64,000 nt of DNA, taken from assembly GCA_027587225.1 (NCBI GenBank), contig JAPDDQ010000005.1:1-64000 (forward strand), read 5' to 3'. How positions within the stretch are numbered: the stretch's first letter is position 1; the number at the start of each line of letters is the position of its first letter. The notes under the pieces are model-generated. The model was not told where the DNA came from. It worked only from the letters and a program-made list of their open reading frames with translations, and searched no databases. Of the stretch, positions 43,557-52,351 are shown piece by piece. The position numbers and the translations under genes were made by a program. The DNA comes from Solirubrobacter taibaiensis (GTDB lineage: Bacteria > Actinomycetota > Thermoleophilia > Solirubrobacterales > Solirubrobacteraceae).

Positions 43557-44741
43557 ATGGACCTCCGCAGTGCCGTCGACGCGGGCTGGAGTCGTCAGCT
43601 CGCGCTGCTTCGTGAACTCGTCCGCGCGCCCAGCACCCTGGGCAACGAGCTGGCCGCGCAGGAGATCGTGGCCGAGGAGCTGCGCTCGATCGGCCTGGAG
43701 CCGCTGTTGTGGGACGTGGACCCGAGCGCGCCGGGCGCCTCACCGCCGCTGATCCCGTATGCCGGGCGCCCGAACGTGACGGCGCGCCTGGCCGGCTCGG
43801 GCGGCGGGCGGTCGCTGACCTTCAACGGTCACATCGACGTCGTCCCCGCCACGCCCGAGCACCGCTGGTCGTACGACCCGTGGGGCGCGGAGGTCGAGGG
43901 CGGGCGCATGTTCGGCCGCGGCGCCGCCGACATGAAGGCCGGGATCGTCGCGATGCTCGGCGCCGTGCGCGCGTTGCGCGACGTCGGCCTGCGCGGCGAC
44001 GTGCTGGTGGAGACCGTGATCGAGGAGGAGTGCACGGGCAATGGCGCCGCCGCCTGCCGCGCCCGCTGCCCGCGCACCGACGCGGCGCTGATCCCCGAGC
44101 CGTTCAACCACGCGGCGATGGAGGCCCAGGTCGGCGTGCTCTGGGCGCGGTTGACCGTCCACGGCAAGGCCGCCCACGCCGAGCGCGCCGACCAGGCCGT
44201 CAACGCGGTGATGGCCGCCCTCCCCGTGATCGAGCGCATCAAGGCCCTGGAGGCCGAGGTGAACCGCGAGCCCCGGTCCCGCTGGTTCGCTTCGCACTCG
44301 CACCCCCTGAACTACAACGTCGGCGTGATCCAGGGCGGCGACTGGGCCTCGTCCGTCCCGGAGGAGTGCGTGCTCGAGGTGCGCATCGCGGCGGACGTCG
44401 ATGCCGACCTCGACGAGGTCATGGCGCGCTTCGAGGCCGCCGTGCGCGTCCCGGTCGAGTGGCGCGGGTTCCGCGCCCACGGCTTCGGCTTGGAGCGCTC
44501 GTCCTCGATCTTCGACGTGCTCGGCCGCGCGCACTGGGCGGTGCACGAGTCCGAGATGGAATGGCTCGCCTTCACGGGGACGACCGACGCGCGCGCGTTC
44601 GTGGTCCACGAGGGCGTACCGGCGACGTGTTACGGCCCGATCGGCGGCAACCTGCACGCGCCGGACGAGTGGGTCGACCTGGAGAGCGTGCGCGAGACGA
44701 CCCACGTATTGGCTCTCGCCGCGGCGGAGTGGTGTGCGTAG
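43557..44741 (+). CDS. M20 family metallopeptidase (ArgE/DapE-like)
   Basis: The 394-residue protein has the dinuclear-zinc ligands of ArgE/DapE: NGHIDVVPA (His, Asp), GRGAADMKAG (bridging Asp), IEEECTGNG (catalytic and ligand Glu), and a late His in GPIGGNLHAPDEW. The dimerisation domain lies between (AEVNREPRSRW...LNYNVGVIQGGDWASSVPEEC). It likely deacylates N-acyl amino acids or related amides; the exact substrate is not clear. The ATG at 43557 is chosen over the GTG just before it. A structured non-coding region follows. Confidence 0.88.
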   Translation: MDLRSAVDAGWSRQLALLRELVRAPSTLGNELAAQEIVAEELRSIGLEPLLWDVDPSAPGASPPLIPYAGRPNVTARLAGSGGGRSLTFNGHIDVVPATPEHRWSYDPWGAEVEGGRMFGRGAADMKAGIVAMLGAVRALRDVGLRGDVLVETVIEEECTGNGAAACRARCPRTDAALIPEPFNHAAMEAQVGVLWARLTVHGKAAHAERADQAVNAVMAALPVIERIKALEAEVNREPRSRWFASHSHPLNYNVGVIQGGDWASSVPEECVLEVRIAADVDADLDEVMARFEAAVRVPVEWRGFRAHGFGLERSSSIFDVLGRAHWAVHESEMEWLAFTGTTDARAFVVHEGVPATCYGPIGGNLHAPDEWVDLESVRETTHVLALAAAEWCA

Positions 44742-45045
44742 CCGCGTGAAACGGCTCTTGTGCGAGTGAGCCGGTTGCACCGGGTGCGCCCAGGCGCGGC
44801 TCGGGGTGTTCTCCGCGGGGGGTGATGCACGATCAGGTCCGGACAGGACCGGTTTGTTCCTCACCCCCGGCGTGCGAGTGGCAACGCGCCACTCGGGCAC
44901 GCGAGCGTTCGCTGAGTTCCCTGTGCGGCAACTTGGTGAACGCTCGCGTGGCCAACACCCGTCCCGCGGCGTGGGAAGACGCAAACGCGAGCGTTTGCGC
45001 AGTGCCTGGCGCCGCGGGTGTGCTCGCCGTTGCCGTTCACGCGGC
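44742..45045. other. Non-coding gap with three strong hairpins
   Basis: No gene is supported in these 304 bases between the M20 gene and the convergent alcohol dehydrogenase gene. They hold three inverted repeats: CGAGTGGC/GCCACTCG (44875-44895, 5-base loop); a 21-bp stem (44898-44918 with 44930-44950, 13 bp perfect then 8 with G-U pairs, 11-base loop); and CGCAAACGC/GCGTTTGCG (44980-44999, 2-base centre). They may be terminators for both genes, a processed RNA, or a mobile palindromic element. Confidence 0.7.
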
Positions 45046-46071
45046 TCAGGGCACGACGACCGTGACGCCCTCCTGCGCGAAGGAGCCCATCGAGGCGACC
45101 TCGTCGCCGACCGCTTCCAACGAGATCGTCTTCGCGACCAGCTCGCCCGGGCGGACCGCGCCCGAGGCGACCGCGCGGAGCATCGAGTCGTAGTGGCGCA
45201 CCGCCATGCCGTGCACGCCGAGGATCTGGAGCTCGCGGCCGATCACGCGCCCCATCGGGACGTCCACGTGGGCCTCGTCCGCCAGGAGCAGGCCGACCTG
45301 CGCGTGGCGACCCTGGCGGCGCAGGCCGGAGACGGAGTTGGCACACGTCACCTTCGAGCCGAGGGCGTCGATCGAGACGTGGGCGCCGCCGCTGGTCAGC
45401 TCCACGATCGACTCGACCACGTCCGACGAGACGCCGGCCACGGCGCCCAGTTCACGCGCCCGGGCGAGCTTGCGCTCGTCGATGTCGACCGCGATGACCT
45501 GCGCGCCGGCGGCGGTGGCGATCATCACCGCGGCGAGACCGACACCGCCGCATCCGTGGACCGCGACCCATTCGCCCGCGCGGACGCCCGCGTGCACGTG
45601 CAGTGCCGCCCAGGCCGTCATGAAGCGGCAGCCCAGTGACGCCGCGTCCACCGACGACAGCGCCTCCGGCACGCGCACGAGGTTGAGGTCCGCCTTCGGC
45701 AACGCGACGAGCTCCGCGAACGAGCCCCAGATCGTGAAGCCCGGCTGGATGTCCTTCTCGCACACCTGCGTCTCGCCCAGCCGGCACGGCTCGCAGACGC
45801 CGCAGCCGCAGCAGAACGGCACCGTCACCCGGTCGCCGACCGCGAAGCCGTGCACCTCCGCTCCGACCTCGACGATCTCGCCGCACAGCTCATGCCCGGG
45901 CACGTGGGGCAGCTCGATCGACGCGTCGTGGCCCATCCACCCGTGCCAGTCCGAGCGGCACACGCCGGTCGCGAGCACCCGCACCACGGCACCGTCCGGC
46001 GCGCACACGGGGTCGTCGACCGTCTCCATCGACAGGGGCGATCCGAACGAGTGCATGACGGCGGCGCGCAT
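45046..46071 (-). CDS. Zinc-dependent alcohol dehydrogenase
   Basis: The 341-residue protein is a medium-chain dehydrogenase: catalytic-zinc motif GVCRSDWHGW with GHELCGEIVEVG, structural-zinc cysteines in CCGCGVCEPCRLGETQVC, and the nucleotide fold VHGCGGVGLAAVMIA. It would oxidise an alcohol with NAD(P)+. Substrate unknown. It is divergent from a PLP decarboxylase with only 36 bases between, filled by a perfect 29-base palindrome; amine/aldehyde metabolism could link the two, which is inference. Confidence 0.92.
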   Translation of the reverse strand: MRAAVMHSFGSPLSMETVDDPVCAPDGAVVRVLATGVCRSDWHGWMGHDASIELPHVPGHELCGEIVEVGAEVHGFAVGDRVTVPFCCGCGVCEPCRLGETQVCEKDIQPGFTIWGSFAELVALPKADLNLVRVPEALSSVDAASLGCRFMTAWAALHVHAGVRAGEWVAVHGCGGVGLAAVMIATAAGAQVIAVDIDERKLARARELGAVAGVSSDVVESIVELTSGGAHVSIDALGSKVTCANSVSGLRRQGRHAQVGLLLADEAHVDVPMGRVIGRELQILGVHGMAVRHYDSMLRAVASGAVRPGELVAKTISLEAVGDEVASMGSFAQEGVTVVVP

Positions 46072-46078
46072 GTCGCGA

Positions 46079-46107
46079 AACCTAAAGGGGCCAGGCCCCT
46101 TTAGGTT
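46079..46107. promoter_or_regulatory. Perfect 29-base palindrome between divergent genes
   Basis: AACCTAAAGGGGCC (46079-46092) and GGCCCCTTTAGGTT (46094-46107) are exact reverse complements around one central A. It fills the gap between the alcohol dehydrogenase ATG (46071) and the decarboxylase GTG (46108). It may be a shared operator, or a REP-like mobile palindrome. Confidence 0.7.
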
Positions 46108-47448
46108 GTGTTCGTGCTCGATCTGCCGCCTGACGAGCTCCGCGCGCTCGGCCACTACGTGTGGGACCGGCTCGTGGACCGCTGGGAGGACCTGGACGTC
46201 CAGCCGCCGATCGCCCCGCTGCAGCCGCCGCTCGAGCTCCCGCCGTGCCCGGCCGGGCCGACCGATCCGAAGCAGGGCGTCGACTTCCTGTTCGACACGG
46301 TCCTGCCGCGCGGCCAGCACGCCGATCACCCGCGGTTCTTCGCGCGGATCGGCAGCCCGAGCAACCCGATCAGCGTCCTGGCGGACCTGATCGGGACCGG
46401 GCACAACACGTTCGCGGGCTCGTGGACGGGCGGCGCGGGTGCGACGGCGCTCGAGCTCACCGTCGTCGACTGGCTGCGCGGGTGGATGGGGATGCCGCCC
46501 GAGACCGAGGGCATCCTGGTCTCCGGCGGGAGCGTCGGGACGCTCACGGCGCTCGCGGCCGCGGCGCACGCCAAGGTCGACGACCGCGACCAGGCCACGG
46601 GCTACGTGCAGGAACACACGCACGCGGCGGTCGGCAAGGCGTGGCGCATCCTCGGCTTCAACCCCGCGAACCTGCGGGTGCTCAAGGCCGATCCCGCCCA
46701 CCGGCTGCAACCCGCCGCGATCGACGCCGCGATCCACATCGACCGCCAAGCCGGCCTGCAGCCGTTCCTGCTCGTCGGGACGGCGGGCACGACCTCGACC
46801 GGCAGCGTCGACCCGCTCCACGACCTGGCCGACCAGGCCCGCCAAGAGGACCTCTGGTTCCACGTCGACGGCGCCTATGGTGCGCCGGCGCGCCTGACCC
46901 CACGGGGTGAGGAGCTCCTGTCGGGCATCGAGCGAGCGGACTCGCTCGTGCTGGACCCCCACAAGTGGCTCTTCCAGCCATACGAGATCGGGTGTGTGCT
47001 CGTCAACCACCCAGGACTGCTCCAGCACACATTCACACTCGACGGTGCGTACCTGCGCGACACCACGAACGACCACGTTCAAATGCGTGAACGCGGTCCA
47101 CAACTCACACGTAGCTCACGTGCGCTCAAGCTGTGGTTGTCACTGACAACTTTCGGTCTCGACGCATTCCGGGACGCGATCGCCCACGGGATCGAGCTCG
47201 CCGAGCATGCGGAGGCGACCCTGCGCAGCGCCGATTGGGAAATCGTGTCGCCCGCGAGCCTGGGCGTGGTGACGTTCCATCGACCGGACGTGGACAGCGA
47301 CGCCATGGTGCGCCGGATCACCGCGAGCGGCTACGCGGCACCGAGCACGACGATCCTCGAAGGCCGCACCGTGGCGCGGCTGTGCACGATCAACCCACGC
47401 ACGACCAAGCGCGACATCGAGCGCACGGTCGAGCGCCTCGAAAAGTGA
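46108..47448 (+). CDS. PLP-dependent group II decarboxylase (aromatic-L-amino-acid type)
   Basis: The 446-residue protein belongs to the pyridoxal-dependent decarboxylase family: HPRFFARIGSPSNP, VSGGSVGTLTALAAA, GTAGTTSTGSVDPL, WFHVDGAYGAPA (PLP-binding Asp) and the cofactor Lys in LDPHKWLFQPYEIG. Members decarboxylate Tyr, Trp, Glu, Asp or related amino acids to amines. The substrate cannot be decided by eye. The first GTG (46108) touches the palindrome; another GTG at 46114 is possible. A strong terminator begins at its stop codon. Confidence 0.9.
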   Translation: MFVLDLPPDELRALGHYVWDRLVDRWEDLDVQPPIAPLQPPLELPPCPAGPTDPKQGVDFLFDTVLPRGQHADHPRFFARIGSPSNPISVLADLIGTGHNTFAGSWTGGAGATALELTVVDWLRGWMGMPPETEGILVSGGSVGTLTALAAAAHAKVDDRDQATGYVQEHTHAAVGKAWRILGFNPANLRVLKADPAHRLQPAAIDAAIHIDRQAGLQPFLLVGTAGTTSTGSVDPLHDLADQARQEDLWFHVDGAYGAPARLTPRGEELLSGIERADSLVLDPHKWLFQPYEIGCVLVNHPGLLQHTFTLDGAYLRDTTNDHVQMRERGPQLTRSSRALKLWLSLTTFGLDAFRDAIAHGIELAEHAEATLRSADWEIVSPASLGVVTFHRPDVDSDAMVRRITASGYAAPSTTILEGRTVARLCTINPRTTKRDIERTVERLEK

Positions 47449-47481
47449 GGGGAGGGCCGACGCACCGCCGGCCCTCCCCTC
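47447..47481 (+). terminator. Strong hairpin terminator after the decarboxylase
   Basis: GAGGGGAGGGCCG (47447-47459) and CGGCCCTCCCCTC (47469-47481) form a 13-bp stem with a 9-base loop, followed by TTGCCTCT. The stop codon is inside the 5' arm. Confidence 0.85.
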
Positions 47482-47771
47482 TTGCCTCTGGGACCGCTCT
47501 TACAGCCACTTGGCTGGACTGGTCAGGTCCGAGCGGGAGGTCGGCGGAGTCGCTCTTCGGGGGGTCCGTGAGGGGGGCCGACCGGGTAGGCAGGAAGATC
47601 GTAAACAGGCATGACCTCACAACGCAAGGTCTCTCGACCGGACTCAATGCATTGACAATGTGAGACCGGTTTCACGGCATCGTGTTTTTGCGATCGATCG
47701 CGACCGAGTTGGCGCGTAGAAACTCTCAGGGTGGGTGGTAAGGCCTATGACGGGTACGCTTGCCCCCGACC
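47482..47771. other. Non-coding gap with promoter and operator candidates
   Basis: No gene is supported here. It holds a consensus TTGACA (47652-47657) without a good -10 at 17 bases, followed by GTGAGACCGGTTTCAC (47660-47675), a 14/16 palindrome, and later TACGCT (47755-47760), 11 bases before the ATG of the ArsR-like gene. The DNA is locally AT-richer around 47640-47700, as expected for a control region. Confidence 0.55.
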
Positions 47772-48380
47772 ATGCCCACCAGTTCATCAACCCCATCCGG
47801 TAATACCGGACGGAATCGACCACCGGGGGAGACCTCGGAAGCCCGGATCGCCAAGGCGCTTGCGCACCCCTTGCGGGCGCGCATCCTGCAGCGACTCGGT
47901 GAACGCGTCGCGAGTCCGGGTGATCTCGCGGTGGAGCTCGGGGCTCCGCTCGGGGTCGTCAGCTACCACGTGCGGATGTTGCGCGACTACGACTGCGTCG
48001 AGCTCGTGCGGACGGAGCCGCGCCGCGGCGCACTGCAGCACTTCTACCGGGCGACAGCCCGGCCGAACCTCGACGACGATCAGTGGCGCACGCTGCCGTC
48101 GGGTCTCCGCGGAGAACTGACCGGCGAGACGCTGACGGATCTCGTGAACGACCTGGGGGCGTCGGCGGACGCCGGCCACCTGCAGGACCCCGAGGTGATC
48201 CTCAACCGCACGCCGCTCGAGCTTGACGAGAAGGCGTTCAAGAAGCTGAACAAGCTGCTCACCAAGACGCAGGAGCAAGCGCTGGCGATCGCGGAGGAAA
48301 GCGCGAAGCGCCACAACGACTCGGGCGCGGTCGTGTTCCCGACCGAGCTCGCCGTACTGCACTTCAAGCGCGCCGTTTAA
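47772..48380 (+). CDS. ArsR-type winged helix regulator
   Basis: With the ATG at 47772 the protein has 202 residues. After a low-complexity Ser/Thr/Pro/Asn arm, residues about 25-95 form a winged helix: AKALAHPLRARILQRLGERVASPGDLAVELGAPLGVVSYHVRMLRDYDCVELVR, typical of the HTH_20/ArsR group. The C-terminal half is helical (KLNKLLTKTQEQALAIAEESAKRH) and lacks metal-binding Cys motifs, so it is not a classic metal sensor. A TTG at 47760 would add four residues. A bidirectional terminator follows. Confidence 0.85.
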   Translation: MPTSSSTPSGNTGRNRPPGETSEARIAKALAHPLRARILQRLGERVASPGDLAVELGAPLGVVSYHVRMLRDYDCVELVRTEPRRGALQHFYRATARPNLDDDQWRTLPSGLRGELTGETLTDLVNDLGASADAGHLQDPEVILNRTPLELDEKAFKKLNKLLTKTQEQALAIAEESAKRHNDSGAVVFPTELAVLHFKRAV

Positions 48381-48387
48381 ACACGAA

Positions 48388-48411
48388 GGGCCCCGCCAAC
48401 CGGCGGGGCCC
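48388..48411. terminator. Bidirectional hairpin terminator
   Basis: GGGCCCCGCC (48388-48397) and GGCGGGGCCC (48402-48411) pair perfectly around AACC, between the convergent regulator and M14 carboxypeptidase genes. Confidence 0.85.
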
Positions 48412-48429
48412 TCGCGGCGCTTCAGAGAG

Positions 48430-51400
48430 CTACTTGGCGGTGACCGTCTTGGAGACGGTCTTGCTGTTGCCGCTCTTGACCTTGATGACCACCTTCGGCG
48501 CCTTCTTCAGGCGCTTGGACGACTTGAGCTTCATCGTCACCTTGCCGTTGCCGGACTTGGTGGTGGTCTTGCTGGAGCCGGCGACTCGGATCGAGCCGGT
48601 CAGCTTCGCCGACGAACCCGAGGGCGGGATCGCCGTGATGGTGCAGACGATCGTCTTGCCGTCGGCCGACAGGTCGCAGGTCACGCGGACGTTGGGCGTG
48701 TCGCCCTTGTCGCCCTTGTCACCCTTCGCGCCCGCGGGACCGGCCGGGCCGGTCGCGCCCGTGGCACCGGTGGCACCCGCGGCGCCATTGGTGCCGTTCG
48801 TGCCGTTGGTGCCGTTGAGGCCGGCCGGACCAGCCGGACCAGCGGGGCCGGCCGGGCCCGCCGGGCCCGCGGTCCCGCCGGCGGCGGAGACGATCTTCGT
48901 GCGGGAGGTCGCCCGCGCCACGCCCGCCGGGTTGCTGGCGGTGTAACGGCAGGAGATCTCACGCCCGACGTCGCTGTTGACCGGGACGTACGTCGGCGTG
49001 GTCGCGCCGGCGATCGCGTCGCCGTCGATGAGCCACGTCGCCGACACGCTGGTCGGGTTGTTCAGGAAGCCGCCGTTGACGCACGAGAGCGTCTGGCCGA
49101 CGGCCGGGACGCCGTTCATCGTCGGGCTGACGACGGGGTTCGGCGCGATGTTCGGCGCACCCGAGACGACGCGCACGTTCAGCGGCGCCGAGGTCGTGAC
49201 GTTGCCGGCGACGTCGTACGCCTTCGCCGTCAGCTGCACGGTCGTTCCGACGGCGGAGGCCGGCGGGAGGTAGCGGAACTGGAACGGGTAGACCTGGGCC
49301 GTCTGGAGCAGCTGGCTCCCGAGGTACAGCTCGACCCTGTCCAGGTCGCCGCGCTCGTCGTACGCGGTGAGCTCGGTCTCGACCGGATCGAGCGGCGTCG
49401 CCGTCGAGAAGTCGGCCGGGTACTTCCAGCCCACCGTGACCGGCGGCGTGGTGTCCGCCGTGGTCGGCGCCAGGTACGCGAGGCTGCGCTTGAGCAGCTC
49501 CGAACGGACCTCGCTCGAGACCTGCTCGAGGCCGAAGCCGAACGTCACCGCGTCGCGCGTCGAGATGATCGCGCCGGCGTCGCCCGGGTACGCGATCGGC
49601 TGCACGAAGTCGGCCTCGACCCGCTCCCGGCGCAGGATCTCGTTCGACGCACCCCAGGCGCGCAGACGCGACGCCTGCTTCGGAAGCGGCAGCGGGACAC
49701 CCGCGGCCGACTCGTTCACGTCGCCGGTGGCGCTCTCGTCGATGACGATCGGCGCCATGCCGTCGAACAGGCCGCCGGCCTTGGCCGCGACCGGGTAGCC
49801 CGCGATCACCGGGTTGTTGTTGTTCGTGGCCGTCGACGTGCTCGTGGCGACGCCGATGCCGGACTGGCGGCCGATCACGCCGAGGTAGTTCTGCCACGTG
49901 TCGTTCGACGAGCCGCGCGAGCGCTGGAACGCCGTGCCCGCGAAGTCGTCGTCGCCGCCGTTGTTGTCCGGGTAGAAGAAGCCCCAGAGCTTGTCCGGGG
50001 TCCAGCTCCACGGGCCGGTGGCCGACAGGCTCGCGTTGTTGGCCGTGAACGGCTGATGCACGTTGCGCCCGGCCACGACGAGCTTGCCGCCCTCGTTGGC
50101 GTAGTCGCGCAGCTGGAGCATCGCGTGATGCGCCCAGCTCGACATCTCCTGCGAGCCCGTCTGCGCCGTGGCGCTCGTCATACGACGCGGGTTCGTGTTC
50201 GAGGCGTCCTGCGGACCGAAGTCGTCGCCCGACTCGTAGACGACCGCGTCGAAGTGCGAGAGCACGCCGAGGTTGGTCGGGTACTTGATCGGCGCGAAGT
50301 TGATGCCGTTCGGGCTCGTGTCCGGGCCCGCCGGCGGCGCGTCGATGTCGTAGGTGTCGACTTCGTAACCCAGGCCTTCGAGCGCGGTCTTGTACTCGTC
50401 GAGGTAGCGCGGGGCGGTGTCGTAGCCGGGGGTCACGTTCGGCGAGGTGCCGGTGTAGTCCTCGGCCGCGACCACGAGCACGCGCTTCTTGGTCGCATCC
50501 TTCTGCGTGCTGATGACCTTGTAGCGGAACTCGGACTGCAGGCCGCCGGCCATCACGATCACGTTGACCGTGTCACCGGCCTGGATCGTGCGGGTGCCGA
50601 TCGTGGCCGGGATCGTCGCGCGACGACGCTCGAAGTAGTAGCCCGGGATCTCGCCGTAGCGCTCGCCGGCCGGGGCCGTCGTCATCGGGATCACCGCGGT
50701 GCTGTTACCGGCGCCGACCACCGAGACGCGGATGTCCGACGGGCCGAGCTCCTTGCGGACGATCGCCTCGACCTGCTGCGACCCGCCGAAGGACGTGTGG
50801 AACAGGTTGGGCTGAATGTCGCGCGTCTGCTTGACCTGGTACGTCGACGGGTCGTTGTCGAAGTTGCGCGGACGGGCCAGGTTCTTGAGCGACTTGACGA
50901 CGTTGAGGACCATGTGCAGGTTCTTGTCGAACACCGCGCCGATCTTGTCCTCACGGTCCGGGTAGGAGAAGCCGGGGCAACCGACGAAGTCGCCGCCCGA
51001 GGTGCAGGTCTCCATCTCCGGCGTCCAGCCGATGATGCCGTAGTTCACGTACGCGTTGTCGATCGTGTCGCCGTTGGACTCGTAGAGGTCCGACGAGCGC
51101 TGCGGCTGGTACGGGAAGACCGAGGAGTCGCCGTCGGTACCCGTCAGCGCGTTGAAGATCGTCGCGTCCGGCGGGGCGTAGTCGGTCGTGTACGACACCG
51201 GCGTCAGCAGGAGCTGGCCGTCGGTGTGGTAGTTGATGTTCGCGGAGAACTTGACGCGCCGCTGCAGGCGGTCGACGGCGAGGTTCTCGGGCTCGGACAG
51301 CGGGTACGGGCCGCGGTAGGTGCCCGAGTTGAACGTGTTGCTCGCGCCCTCCTCGTCGATGCCGCGCTTGGCCGGGTAGTTGCGGTTCGGGTCGACGCCG

Positions 51401-52230
51401 TCCTGGCCGTCGCCGTAGATGCCGTTGGCGTTGTTGTCACGCAGCGTCTTGCGCCACTGACGGTTGGCCGTGAGGCCGGCGGGCGGCGTGCGGTAGTCGC
51501 ACGCGACCTGCGCGGTGCCGGTGCCGCAGGTGAACGTGAAGTCGTAGCCGTCCACGTTCATGATCGGCAGGAACCACAGCTCGCGGTCCTGGATGAGCGC
51601 CTTGATCTCGGGATCGTTCTTGTGCGCGGCAAACCAGAGCGGTAGGCGACGGCCCTGATCAGCAGCGAGCCACTCACGGGCGTGGTTGGTCGCCGAGAAC
51701 AGGATCGCGGTGCGGGAGCCGTCCGGCACCTCGCGCGCGTTCGCGGTCATCTTGATCGCCATCAGCGGCTTGCCGAGCAGGGACGTGCCGATCTGCTCGA
51801 GCTTCATCACGTCCGGGTTGGCGTTGGCCGTCGCGATCATCTGTTCCATGATCCCGCCGGGCTCGGAGTACGAACGCCAGACGTTGAAGTACGGATTCGG
51901 GCTGTCGCCCAGCGTCGGATCCTTGGCCTCGGCGGCCTCGACCTCGACGGCCTCGACCTGGAGCCCGGCGGCGCGCAGCTTCGCGGCTTCGGTCGGCTGC
52001 AGGAAGAGCGCCAGATCCTGAGCGGTCTTGTCGGACTTGTCGTAGCCCGACTCGTGCAGGTCGTAGCCGATGTCGTTGAGCGCCGTCATGTCCTCCGGCG
52101 TCTCGATCGTGGCCTTGTACGGCTGAATATTCGCGCCGGGCAAGGACTTGGGCGCGGCCGTAGCTACGGCCGGCGCGAGTGCTCCAGCTGCAAAGACTGC
52201 AGCCAGCAGCACGGATGCGCGTGAGCGCAT
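48430..52230 (-). CDS. Very large secreted M14 zinc carboxypeptidase with collagen-like segment
   Basis: This 1266-residue protein has a signal peptide (ASVLLAAVFAAGALAPAVATAA). The M14 domain shows the zinc motif HAREW (His183, Glu186), His335 in NYHTDG, substrate Arg in DPNRNY (282-284 region) and the catalytic Glu405 in WTPEMET. A long middle part (about 470-960) includes a Rossmann-like TRKRVLVVAAEDYTG stretch, followed by Ig-like domains (TPPVTVGWKYP, PLNVRVVSG). Near the end is a collagen-type G-x-y run (GPAGPAGPAG, GTNGTNGTNG, GDKGDKGD) and a basic beta domain. It should trim C-terminal residues from peptides outside the cell; the collagen-like stalk suggests oligomerisation or surface display. 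Confidence 0.92.
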   Translation of the reverse strand: MRSRASVLLAAVFAAGALAPAVATAAPKSLPGANIQPYKATIETPEDMTALNDIGYDLHESGYDKSDKTAQDLALFLQPTEAAKLRAAGLQVEAVEVEAAEAKDPTLGDSPNPYFNVWRSYSEPGGIMEQMIATANANPDVMKLEQIGTSLLGKPLMAIKMTANAREVPDGSRTAILFSATNHAREWLAADQGRRLPLWFAAHKNDPEIKALIQDRELWFLPIMNVDGYDFTFTCGTGTAQVACDYRTPPAGLTANRQWRKTLRDNNANGIYGDGQDGVDPNRNYPAKRGIDEEGASNTFNSGTYRGPYPLSEPENLAVDRLQRRVKFSANINYHTDGQLLLTPVSYTTDYAPPDATIFNALTGTDGDSSVFPYQPQRSSDLYESNGDTIDNAYVNYGIIGWTPEMETCTSGGDFVGCPGFSYPDREDKIGAVFDKNLHMVLNVVKSLKNLARPRNFDNDPSTYQVKQTRDIQPNLFHTSFGGSQQVEAIVRKELGPSDIRVSVVGAGNSTAVIPMTTAPAGERYGEIPGYYFERRRATIPATIGTRTIQAGDTVNVIVMAGGLQSEFRYKVISTQKDATKKRVLVVAAEDYTGTSPNVTPGYDTAPRYLDEYKTALEGLGYEVDTYDIDAPPAGPDTSPNGINFAPIKYPTNLGVLSHFDAVVYESGDDFGPQDASNTNPRRMTSATAQTGSQEMSSWAHHAMLQLRDYANEGGKLVVAGRNVHQPFTANNASLSATGPWSWTPDKLWGFFYPDNNGGDDDFAGTAFQRSRGSSNDTWQNYLGVIGRQSGIGVATSTSTATNNNNPVIAGYPVAAKAGGLFDGMAPIVIDESATGDVNESAAGVPLPLPKQASRLRAWGASNEILRRERVEADFVQPIAYPGDAGAIISTRDAVTFGFGLEQVSSEVRSELLKRSLAYLAPTTADTTPPVTVGWKYPADFSTATPLDPVETELTAYDERGDLDRVELYLGSQLLQTAQVYPFQFRYLPPASAVGTTVQLTAKAYDVAGNVTTSAPLNVRVVSGAPNIAPNPVVSPTMNGVPAVGQTLSCVNGGFLNNPTSVSATWLIDGDAIAGATTPTYVPVNSDVGREISCRYTASNPAGVARATSRTKIVSAAGGTAGPAGPAGPAGPAGPAGLNGTNGTNGTNGAAGATGATGATGPAGPAGAKGDKGDKGDTPNVRVTCDLSADGKTIVCTITAIPPSGSSAKLTGSIRVAGSSKTTTKSGNGKVTMKLKSSKRLKKAPKVVIKVKSGNSKTVSKTVTAK
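48701..48878 (-). repeat. Collagen-like G-x-y coding repeat
   Basis: About 180 bases of 9-base repeats encode about 19 consecutive Gly-x-y triplets (GPA, GTN, GAT, GDK) inside the carboxypeptidase. The runs GTN and GPA are nearly identical at the DNA level, which suggests slippage-driven growth. Confidence 0.85.
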
Positions 52231-52351
52231 GCTGTTGGAACCCCCCTCTTGGGAACAGGATCGCCCCTTCCCTCAAAGGGGCGTACGTCGATTGCAGCGG
52301 ACCGTCCGGTCCAGGGCAACGCCTTACGCGTGGAGATGCCTCAACGGACTA

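Noticed and set aside
44806..45639. Plus-strand frame through the hairpin region and into the alcohol dehydrogenase
   Set aside because: No family pattern; Arg/Ala/Asp/His-rich antisense of the dehydrogenase, and its first part is the inverted-repeat DNA.
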